From contig JAQBNV010000675.1 in assembly GCA_028288395.1 (NCBI GenBank), positions 1 to 5,849 of the forward strand: a DNA stretch of 5,849 nucleotides, in the 5' to 3' direction. The notes under the pieces are model-generated. The model ran no database searches. It was not told the origin of the DNA and saw only the letters and a list, made by a program, of their open reading frames with translations. Below, piece after piece: positions 1-5,849 of the stretch (its first letter is position 1; each line of letters opens with the position of its first letter). This stretch comes from Adhaeribacter sp. Lineage in GTDB: Bacteria > Bacteroidota > Bacteroidia > Cytophagales > Hymenobacteraceae. Made by a program: the position numbers and the translations under genes.

Positions 1-716
1 ATTACCCGTACCAGGCCGCCTAAAAGCACTTTAGGTTCTTCTTTAATAATGGTTAAACCTTTCATTAACTCTGCTGCCCGAGCGCCGGCATCGGTATTCT
101 TAGATTTGAATTTATCCCGGTTTAAAACTAAGGCAAAAAAGCCACCAACCAGTACCCAGAAAATAGAGCTCCACATGGTGTTGATATACCCTAAATGCTG
201 AATAGCCCAACTCGAATAATAAGCACCCAATACATTTAAGCCACCGGTAAATACAAACCAGAACCACCCCACGGCGCGACCCAGCTTTTGTTGCGGACTC
301 CGGTAGGTTATCCAGACCAGAAACGAATAGGCAAACAACGGGTAGCCAAAGCCCCGCAAGGCGTAGGTAAAGAGCATAATCGGGAAGTTCAGATTAGTCA
401 TGCCGTAGCCTACAAAACCAATAGTGCCAATAATATAGAGGAGTAATCCCATGGCCATGGTTTTCTTGGCGCCGTACCCTTCGGCCAATACGCCCGAAAA
501 CCACGACGAAATAGCAATGGTTATGCCGTAAACCGTAAACAACAAAGCCGACTGTTGAATAGACATGCCATGCTCCAGCAGGTACGGGCTTAACCAACCT
601 TGCTCCAGTCCATCGCCCATCATAAATATTAAAATACCTAAATAGCCCCAGCCCAATTGGCTCGGAATGCCAGCTTTGGCCAGTAAAGATTCGTCGGCCC
701 TTGTTTCTGAATTCAT
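1..716 (-). CDS. MFS transporter, polyol permease (RbtT/DalT/CsbX-like) family, 3' end outside window
   Basis: This is the N-terminal half of a 12-helix inner-membrane transporter: 238 complete codons, open to the left edge, with no internal stop or frameshift. I see about six hydrophobic segments (roughly residues 22-44, 55-78, 86-105, 111-137, 148-168 and 180-199), then a charged loop (200-228) typical of the centre of MFS proteins. Motifs resembling remembered ribitol/arabinitol permeases are MGDG (33-36), the RGFGYPLFAYSFLVW stretch (121-135), GWFW (150-153) and LVRV at the end. SGVLAEGYGAKK (74-85) occupies the usual motif A position between helices 2 and 3. The ATG at 716 is chosen because it precedes helix 1 by a short hydrophilic tail. 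It lies 86 bp after the SusD-like gene on the same strand with no convincing terminator between, so co-transcription is plausible. MFS membership is clear; the polyol family is likely; the actual substrate (polyol, sugar or organic acid) is unknown. Confidence 0.86.
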   Translation of the reverse strand, partial: MNSETRADESLLAKAGIPSQLGWGYLGILIFMMGDGLEQGWLSPYLLEHGMSIQQSALLFTVYGITIAISSWFSGVLAEGYGAKKTMAMGLLLYIIGTIGFVGYGMTNLNFPIMLFTYALRGFGYPLFAYSFLVWITYRSPQQKLGRAVGWFWFVFTGGLNVLGAYYSSWAIQHLGYINTMWSSIFWVLVGGFFALVLNRDKFKSKNTDAGARAAELMKGLTIIKEEPKVLLGGLVRV

Positions 717-802
717 GTTTGATTTAATTATGACTTAAAAATTGTGGTGGATACTTTTACGGGTGCGCTTTAATGTACAATTTATACTGTTATCTCTCGA
801 AA

Positions 803-2203
803 TTAATACCCAGGATTCTGTGTTAGATTTCCACTGCTGGCATCAATCTGTACTTGTGGTATCGGGAATAATAAATCTGTTTCACTAAAAGTATAGGGCA
901 AGGCCGATGCGGCATTAGGCTTATCGCCGCCGACATTTTTGGCGGACATTACTGCCATGACTTTTCCGGTTCTAACCAGGTCGAACCAACGTAAATTTTC
1001 AAATGCAAACTCAACGCGCCGCTCCTTTAAAATGGCCTCCAAAAATTGGTCTTTAGTGGTTAATCCGGTCATGGTTAAGGCGGTGCTGGGCTTCACGCGG
1101 GTATGAACCTGGTTTAATAAATTAAGCGCAGTTTGGCTAGGAAAGGAGAGTTCATTAAGGGCTTCGGCTTTCATCAGCAGAATATCGGCGTAGCGTAATA
1201 CCACAATTCTAATATTAATCGTATTGTCGGTATTGACATTCTCATTATGAACTTTAGGACTCGAATACGTACGAATATTGGTGGTATCTACAATAGCGTC
1301 TAACCGGGGATCGTTTTTAAACGTCTCCATAAAATCACGGGCGGCGGTGTTGTTATAATCGTGATTCACATTTAAATAAGGAAATCCTTCCGAATTAGTG
1401 CCGCTTTTAAAATCAACTTTTAAAATTACTTCATTGCTTTTCTTCGCGTATTCGAATATGCCCGCATAATCAGCATTCAGAGAGTACAGGTTAGAATTAA
1501 TTACCCGGTCGGTATATTCTACTACTTTTGGGTAATCTTTCCGAACCAAATAAACCCGGGCTAACAATCCGAACGCGGCACCTTTCGTAATCCGGCCGTC
1601 GTTGGCCGCATTTACCGTTGCCGGTAAAACTTCGGCCGCCTCGGTCAAATCCTTAATTATTTGATTGTAAACCTCTACTAAAGGCGTTCTGGTGTGGTTT
1701 ATCGACGCAATAGGGTCGGTTGTTTCTTCAATTACCAAAGGCACATCGCCCCAAATCTGTACGAGGTAAAAGTAAGTTAATGCCCGAATAACCTTCACTT
1801 CCCCTTTCCGGGCTCCTTTCACTGTCTCGTCCATTGTAATACCGTCTATTCTGTTCAGCACAATATTTGCCCGCTGAATAGTAAGATAGGAATTATGCCA
1901 GAAAACATTTAATCGGTCATTGGCCGACGTTAAATTAAAATTATCAAAATCGGCATAGGCGCCACCGGCCGGAGTAGTGGCAAAGTCGTAGGTATTATCG
2001 CTCCGGACTTCCGCAAAATGATCCAGATACCCGGGACGCACGCTCGTTTGCAGCCCGTCGTAGGTGGCTATTACCGCTTGCTCTATATCCGAGGCGGTAT
2101 TATAAAAATTATCTACACTGTTTTCGGCCAATGGCTTTAAGTCGATGTAGGATTCGCAGGAGATCAAAGCAAAGAAAGAGGTTATATAAAAGAGATATTT
2201 CAT
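803..2203 (-). CDS. RagB/SusD family nutrient-uptake outer-membrane lipoprotein
   Basis: A surface-exposed lipoprotein that caps the SusC-type barrel and binds the incoming ligand. The 466-residue protein begins with a short signal peptide ending in a lipobox (LISC), so Cys16 should be lipidated after cleavage by signal peptidase II. The mature end, CESYIDLKP, is typical of the family. The N-terminal helical (TPR-like) SusD domain covers about residues 20-220, with RANIVLNRID (111-120) and ALTYFYLVQIWGDVPL (141-156). The C-terminal RagB/SusD domain covers about 270-466, with VLRYADILLMKAEALNEL (335-352), LKERRVEFAFENLRWFDLVR (392-411), FPIPQ (446-450) and the terminal NLTQNPGY. It is somewhat shorter than many SusD proteins (often 500-600 residues), but all landmarks are present, so it looks compact rather than broken. 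It starts 14 bp after the SusC-like stop, with only A-rich sequence and no Shine-Dalgarno before the ATG. Family is certain; ligand is unknown. Confidence 0.97.
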   Translation of the reverse strand: MKYLFYITSFFALISCESYIDLKPLAENSVDNFYNTASDIEQAVIATYDGLQTSVRPGYLDHFAEVRSDNTYDFATTPAGGAYADFDNFNLTSANDRLNVFWHNSYLTIQRANIVLNRIDGITMDETVKGARKGEVKVIRALTYFYLVQIWGDVPLVIEETTDPIASINHTRTPLVEVYNQIIKDLTEAAEVLPATVNAANDGRITKGAAFGLLARVYLVRKDYPKVVEYTDRVINSNLYSLNADYAGIFEYAKKSNEVILKVDFKSGTNSEGFPYLNVNHDYNNTAARDFMETFKNDPRLDAIVDTTNIRTYSSPKVHNENVNTDNTINIRIVVLRYADILLMKAEALNELSFPSQTALNLLNQVHTRVKPSTALTMTGLTTKDQFLEAILKERRVEFAFENLRWFDLVRTGKVMAVMSAKNVGGDKPNAASALPYTFSETDLLFPIPQVQIDASSGNLTQNPGY

Positions 2204-2217
2204 GATTTTTCAGATAT

Positions 2218-5200
2218 TTAGAAGGAAACATTGATACCAATAGTGGAGGTTTTACTTACCGGATAGTTACCGAATTCTTCACCAGGCGTAAGGGCACTGC
2301 CGAAATTACTGGACACTTCGGGGTTATAGCCGGAATATTTTGTCCAGGTGAATGGGTTTAACAGGGAAGCGTAAATGCGTACCCGGCTGATATGCAGTTT
2401 ACCAGTGAGGGTACTGGGCAAGGAATAACCCAGAATTATTTCGCGCATTCTAATAAAAGATGCATCTTCTATCTGCCAGCTGGAGGCCCGGGTATGGGTA
2501 GAGGAACCTACTCCCCAAACCGGCCGGGGCGCATCCTCGTCTAAATAAACCGACAAATTATTGCCCCAGGCTTCGGCTAAATAGCGGTGCATGGTATTTA
2601 TAACCTGCATGCCCTGTTGGGTGTAAACATTGGCCGACACATCAAAGCCTTTCAGGCGATAACTGAAATTTAAACCGATTTGGTAATTCGGATTGTTATC
2701 GCCTAAAATCACCCGGTCATCGGCATTAACTACCTTGTCGCCGTTGGTATCCTGGTAAATAAAGTCGCCAACTTTCTGGTTGCCTAATTTGGGGGTAGCG
2801 GCTAATTGATCAGTAGATGCAAATTTCCCGAGCACTTGGTATCCGAAAAAGGCGCCTACCGGATGACCAATTCTGGTAACATGGGAGCCACTTAAACCAC
2901 CGGAAGATATGATTTGCTCTTGACCAGGACCTAAGGCCAACACTTTATTCCGGTTAGCCGAGAAGTTCAACCCAAAAGTAAAATCACCCTGACCCAATTT
3001 ACGGTCGGTGGAAATGGCTAACTCCAGGCCCCGGTTTTGTAGCTCACCTATGTTTTGCAGGGAGGTGCTATACCCCGAGGAGGAAGGAACCGGTACATTT
3101 AAAAGCAGTTCGGTTCTATGGGAATAATAATAGTCGGTGGTTAAAGTATAATATTTTAAGAAAGTTAAATCAAACCCTACGTCAATGGTTTTGGTTTTTT
3201 CCCAGGAAAGGTTGGGGTTAGGAGCCGTACTGGGAAATAAGCCCGATTGTACAACATCGCCGATGGGATATTTACCGTTGGTGGAAAGTAAAGCAATAGA
3301 GCCGTAATAAGGAATATCATTGTTACCGGTTATGCCATAACTTGCCCGTAATTTAAGGTCGTTTACAAAATCATTCTGAAAAAAGTTCTCTTCCGACATC
3401 CGCCAACCTACCGAAACCGAAGGAAACAACCCCCATTTGGTATTGCTGCCAAATTTTGAAGAGCCATCGGCCCGCAGGGTTGTAGTAAGTAAATATTTCC
3501 CCTGGTAGTTGTAGGAAGCCCGGCCAAAATAGGACAATAAACTCCATTCTCTTTGGTCTTCCGAACTATAGCGTTCCTGGGCAGTATTAATCGTTCTTAC
3601 ATTATCGGTAGCAAAGTTTCGCCCTTCGGCAGTGGCATCTTTACTTACTTCTTTCTGCATGCTGCTACCCAGCAAAAAGTTAAAATTATGCTCGTTGTTA
3701 ATGTTTTCGGTATAGGCTAAAGTATTATCCCACAATATATTGGCCGAATTAGAATTAAACACCGAACCATAGTTAAAGAAAGTAGTGGGGGCCGGCTCCG
3801 TGCGGTAACTCAAAGATTTGGGGCGATAGTATTTTCTTTCGTAATAATTAAGATCGGCCCCAAAAGCAGTTCTAAAAGTGAGTTTACTCGTAATATCGTA
3901 TTCGACATTACCGTTAAAAATCGTCCGGAATTGGTTCATCCGGTTATCCACCAAATTGGCCAAGGCCAGCGGGTTTTGAAATTGTACTACATTCGACTCG
4001 CCACTCCACAGGGTTTGAAATAATTTATCTACCGCGTAAGTGCCATCCTCATTGTAAGCCGGCAATTCGGGATGCTGCATTAAAGTACCAATAACCAATC
4101 CTTCATCGCCCCAGTTTTTCTCAGAACGGGCCAGGTTATTATTTATAAAAGTAGGGTTTACATTTATGCCAAGGCGCAGCTTATCACTTAATTCGGTGTC
4201 CAGGTTTAGCCTTACGCTCACTTTTTCTATGCCGGAATTAGGAATTATACCTTCCTGATCAAGGTAATTGGCCGAAATAAAATACCTTGATTTTGCCGTG
4301 CCACCGCTAACCGACAAGTCATAATTTTGTACCTTGGCAATCCGGTAGAACTCATCCTGCCAGTAGGTATTGGTTAATCCTGGTTCACCATTAATATAAG
4401 GAAGCATGTAGGCCGGGTAGCGATCATCAATATTTCTTCTGTTTAAAGGATCGGTTGCTTTGTTTCTCACGGGATCTTTGCTAATCCAGCTTAAATCACG
4501 GGCTAGCTTAGTATAATTTGCATGCTCATACGCATCCATCACATCTACCTGCTTAGCTAATTGAGCAACGCCCCCGTACGCATTAAAACTTATAGTGGGT
4601 TTTTCGCTGAAGGCACCTTTTTTAGTAGTTATAATCACTACCCCATTGGAACCCCGAGACCCGTAAATAGCGGTAGCCGCAGCATCTTTTAATACCTGAA
4701 TACTTTGGATATCACTGGGGTTAATTGAATTTAAAGGGTTTAAAGAATAATTGAAATTATCATTTCCCTGGTCCGTACCCGCGGAGAGCGGCAAACCATC
4801 AATTACATACAAGGGCTGGGTACCACCCGTAATTGACCCTACGCCGCGGATATTAATGGTCATGCCGGCACCCGGCGCCCCATTGCTCTGCGCAATGGCC
4901 ACCCCCGGAATTTTACCGGTCAGGGCTTGCTGGAAGTTTACCACCGGTCTGTCTACCAACTCTTTGCTGTCGATGGAGGCCACAGAATTAATAATATTTT
5001 TTTTACTTTCTGTTCCATACCCCACTACCACTACTTCCTCCAAACTTTTTACGTCGGTAACCAGGGTTACATTCAGGTTGGTAGCATTACCAATTACCAC
5101 CTCTTTGGTCCCATAACCAATATAGGAAAATACCAATACCCCGCCATTATCCGGCACCTCTAAAGAAAATTTACCTCCTGTATCGGTAGAGGAACCAACC

Positions 5201-5478
5201 GAGGTACCTTTTAAGACTACGGTAACACCTATTAAAGGCTCGCCGGCTTCAGAGGTTACTTTACCGGTTACCGGCCTGGCTACTACTTTAAATTTTGGGT
5301 ATAATGTATTATTGTGATTTAATACCGCCAACTCATTTTTATTAATTAAGCTGTAGGCAAATTCCGCTGTTTTTGCCGGAGTGGCGGAGAGTATATCGGC
5401 AAAGCTAATAATAGCAATACCAGACATTAAGCTAAATCTAAAAGCTTTGATCCGATGACCATAGTAACATTTTTTCAT
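2218..5478 (-). CDS. SusC/RagA family TonB-linked outer-membrane transporter
   Basis: A TonB-dependent outer-membrane barrel that imports the ligand captured by its SusD-like partner into the periplasm. The 1086-residue length is normal for the family. Residues 1-35 form a signal peptide (basic KKCYYGHRIK, hydrophobic core near 16-31, possible cleavage after ATPA). A linker of about 33 residues follows, too short for an STN signalling domain. Next come a carboxypeptidase-D regulatory-like beta-sandwich (about 69-140; VTGKV, GEPLIGV, YIGY), a TonB-box-type segment EEVVVVGYGT (147-156), the plug (about 160-288; GKIPGV, YVIDG) and the SusC/RagA signature (about 247-288; NPSDIQSIQVLKDAAATAIY, then GSRGSNGVVIITTKKG). 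The barrel fills 290-1086, with SYGITGN (713-719), WEKTKTIDVGFD (759-770), LGYSLP (1016-1021) and TKYSGYNPEV (1046-1055), and ends in a terminal Phe as usual for barrels. The ATG at 5478 gives the basic start of the signal peptide, which Met18 would lack. No Shine-Dalgarno is present. Confidence 0.97.
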   Translation of the reverse strand: MKKCYYGHRIKAFRFSLMSGIAIISFADILSATPAKTAEFAYSLINKNELAVLNHNNTLYPKFKVVARPVTGKVTSEAGEPLIGVTVVLKGTSVGSSTDTGGKFSLEVPDNGGVLVFSYIGYGTKEVVIGNATNLNVTLVTDVKSLEEVVVVGYGTESKKNIINSVASIDSKELVDRPVVNFQQALTGKIPGVAIAQSNGAPGAGMTINIRGVGSITGGTQPLYVIDGLPLSAGTDQGNDNFNYSLNPLNSINPSDIQSIQVLKDAAATAIYGSRGSNGVVIITTKKGAFSEKPTISFNAYGGVAQLAKQVDVMDAYEHANYTKLARDLSWISKDPVRNKATDPLNRRNIDDRYPAYMLPYINGEPGLTNTYWQDEFYRIAKVQNYDLSVSGGTAKSRYFISANYLDQEGIIPNSGIEKVSVRLNLDTELSDKLRLGINVNPTFINNNLARSEKNWGDEGLVIGTLMQHPELPAYNEDGTYAVDKLFQTLWSGESNVVQFQNPLALANLVDNRMNQFRTIFNGNVEYDITSKLTFRTAFGADLNYYERKYYRPKSLSYRTEPAPTTFFNYGSVFNSNSANILWDNTLAYTENINNEHNFNFLLGSSMQKEVSKDATAEGRNFATDNVRTINTAQERYSSEDQREWSLLSYFGRASYNYQGKYLLTTTLRADGSSKFGSNTKWGLFPSVSVGWRMSEENFFQNDFVNDLKLRASYGITGNNDIPYYGSIALLSTNGKYPIGDVVQSGLFPSTAPNPNLSWEKTKTIDVGFDLTFLKYYTLTTDYYYSHRTELLLNVPVPSSSGYSTSLQNIGELQNRGLELAISTDRKLGQGDFTFGLNFSANRNKVLALGPGQEQIISSGGLSGSHVTRIGHPVGAFFGYQVLGKFASTDQLAATPKLGNQKVGDFIYQDTNGDKVVNADDRVILGDNNPNYQIGLNFSYRLKGFDVSANVYTQQGMQVINTMHRYLAEAWGNNLSVYLDEDAPRPVWGVGSSTHTRASSWQIEDASFIRMREIILGYSLPSTLTGKLHISRVRIYASLLNPFTWTKYSGYNPEVSSNFGSALTPGEEFGNYPVSKTSTIGINVSF

Positions 5479-5602
5479 ATTAATTAATATTTTGATTTAG
5501 AAGAATAGAATAAGGCAGTTTACAGGTTAAAAAAATAACTAAAAGCTATTTTGGATTTGCTCATATAAGGAGAGGTAAGCTGGCAAGAAAATCTTTTAAA
5601 TT

Positions 5603-5730
5603 TTAAACTACTACTTCAAATAAACAAAATAAAAGTTAATTAAACTATATTAAACATAACTTAAACAAAATGAAAGCACATAAATGTTAAATTTTGAATT
5701 ATTTATGTCTACTTTTGAAACTTATTAAAC
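5603..5730 (-). repeat. Five same-strand GTTTAA repeats, three helically spaced
   Basis: Read on the minus strand, GTTTAA (TTAAAC on plus) occurs at 5603-5608, 5640-5645, 5650-5655, 5661-5666 and 5725-5730, and no copy is on the opposite strand in this region. The starts at 5640, 5650 and 5661 are 10 and 11 bp apart, one helical turn each, and a further AAAC (5622-5625) falls 20 bp, about two turns, from the next. Phased short A-runs of this kind can bend DNA, and repeated hexamers can be protein sites. Both roles are inferences; the repeats themselves are seen directly. Strong A-richness makes some chance copies likely. Confidence 0.4.
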
Positions 5731-5776
5731 AAAAACATAAATTATTTAAAATTAAAATAAAGATAATTTAACATTT
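5682..5776. repeat. Separated 12-bp inverted repeat AAATGTTAAATT
   Basis: AAATGTTAAATT at 5682-5693 is matched by its exact reverse complement at 5765-5776, with 71 bp between the arms. The 9-bp core AATGTTAAA occurs a third time at 5816-5824. With such A+T-rich DNA a 12-bp match has a modest chance of arising at random, so a functional role (paired operator sites or cruciform) is only a possibility. Confidence 0.3.
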
Positions 5777-5778
5777 TG

Positions 5779-5807
5779 AAAGCTTAGTTATGTTTTTGTT
5801 AAGCTTT
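5779..5807. repeat. 8-bp inverted repeat carrying two AAGCTT palindromes 21 bp apart
   Basis: AAAGCTTA at 5779-5786 is the exact reverse complement of TAAGCTTT at 5800-5807, with a 13-bp spacer. Each arm contains the palindrome AAGCTT (5780-5785 and 5801-5806), and their centres are 21 bp apart, two helical turns, so two sites would face the same side of the helix. This could be an operator for a dimeric regulator or a weak stem-loop. No T-run follows on the plus strand, which argues against a simple intrinsic terminator in that direction. Function is inferred only from geometry. Confidence 0.35.
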
Positions 5808-5849
5808 ATAAGCCTAATGTTAAATGTTGATTAATGATTTATATAAGGG

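Larger units (their letters stand above)
5479..5849. promoter_or_regulatory. A+T-rich non-coding region upstream of the susC-like gene
   Basis: No convincing gene is present in these 371 bp on either strand. About 74 bases are G or C by hand count (20%), far below the neighbouring genes, as is common for Bacteroidota intergenic DNA. Being upstream of the first gene of the apparent operon, it should hold that operon's promoter and leader. I searched for the Bacteroidota -7 consensus TAnnTTTG. There is no exact match toward the susC-like gene and one match (5710-5717) pointing away from it without a good -33 partner, so no promoter is assigned. The susC-proximal stretch at about 5510-5590 is richer in G+C than the rest and is probably leader. 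The region also contains several short repeats, listed separately. The gene at the far end lies beyond the window, so whether this region is shared by divergent genes cannot be told. Confidence 0.6.

Noticed and set aside
394..597. Open frame of 67 codons on the minus strand
   Set aside because: It overlaps the MFS gene in another frame. The MFS frame translates to continuous, recognisable transporter sequence, while this one gives a composition unlike a real protein.
1..716. Possible pseudogene or truncated transporter
   Set aside because: The reading frame is intact to the first base of the window and stops at an expected mid-protein point. The missing half is explained by the window edge.
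737..783. Inverted repeat AAATTGT / ACAATTT followed by a short T-run on the minus strand between the SusD-like and MFS genes
   Set aside because: The stem is only 7 bp, almost all A-T, with a 31-nt loop, so it would be too unstable for a convincing intrinsic terminator.
803..2203. Possible internal deletion in the SusD-like protein because of its 466-residue length
   Set aside because: Both domains and all family landmarks, including the lipobox and terminal NPGY, are present in order, so it fits the short end of the normal range.
4751..5163. Two overlapping plus-strand open frames (121 and 78 codons) antisense to the susC-like gene
   Set aside because: They lie opposite the strongly conserved plug and TonB-box region of the SusC-like protein and show no recognisable domain. 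They are best explained as shadows of that coding strand.
5526..5539. Small hairpin GTTA / TAAC around an A-run in the leader
   Set aside because: A 4-bp A+T-rich stem is expected by chance in this region and has no supporting context.
5710..5717. TACTTTTG, an exact match to the Bacteroidota -7 box TAnnTTTG on the plus strand
   Set aside because: It points away from the susC-like gene and has no TTTG element at the usual spacing (the nearest upstream TTTTG, 5692-5696, is only 13 bp away). About 0.4 matches per strand are expected by chance in this A+T-rich DNA.

Overview
The window looks like chromosomal DNA from a Bacteroidota bacterium. The main reasons are a SusC/RagA-type TonB-dependent transporter directly followed by a RagB/SusD lipoprotein, start codons without a Shine-Dalgarno sequence, and moderate-GC genes beside a very A+T-rich intergenic region. 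Protein style and base composition would suit an environmental Cytophagales (for example Hymenobacteraceae), but this finer placement is only a guess.

All three genes lie on the minus strand and are read from right to left. From 5849 to 5479 there is a 371-bp non-coding region, about 20% G+C by hand count, that must carry the leader and probably the promoter. The SusC-like transporter follows (5478-2218), then after 14 bp the SusD-like lipoprotein (2203-803), then after 86 bp the first 238 codons of an inner-membrane MFS transporter of the polyol permease type (from 716, running off the left edge). None of the three genes shows a frameshift or internal stop.

Together they suggest a two-membrane nutrient uptake path. 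The SusD-like lipoprotein would capture a glycan, glycoside or related ligand at the cell surface. The SusC-like barrel would move it into the periplasm using TonB energy. The MFS permease could carry the ligand, or a smaller product released from it, into the cytoplasm. No degradative enzyme, regulator, sigma/anti-sigma pair, RNA gene, mobile element or CRISPR array is visible. The substrate cannot be read from this window, and the enzymes that would identify it probably lie beyond the left edge.

Nothing here amounts to a new system. The items most worth a second look are the pairing of SusCD with a polyol-permease-type MFS gene and the repeat organisation of the upstream region: five same-strand GTTTAA copies, three of them at helical spacing, and two AAGCTT palindromes 21 bp apart.
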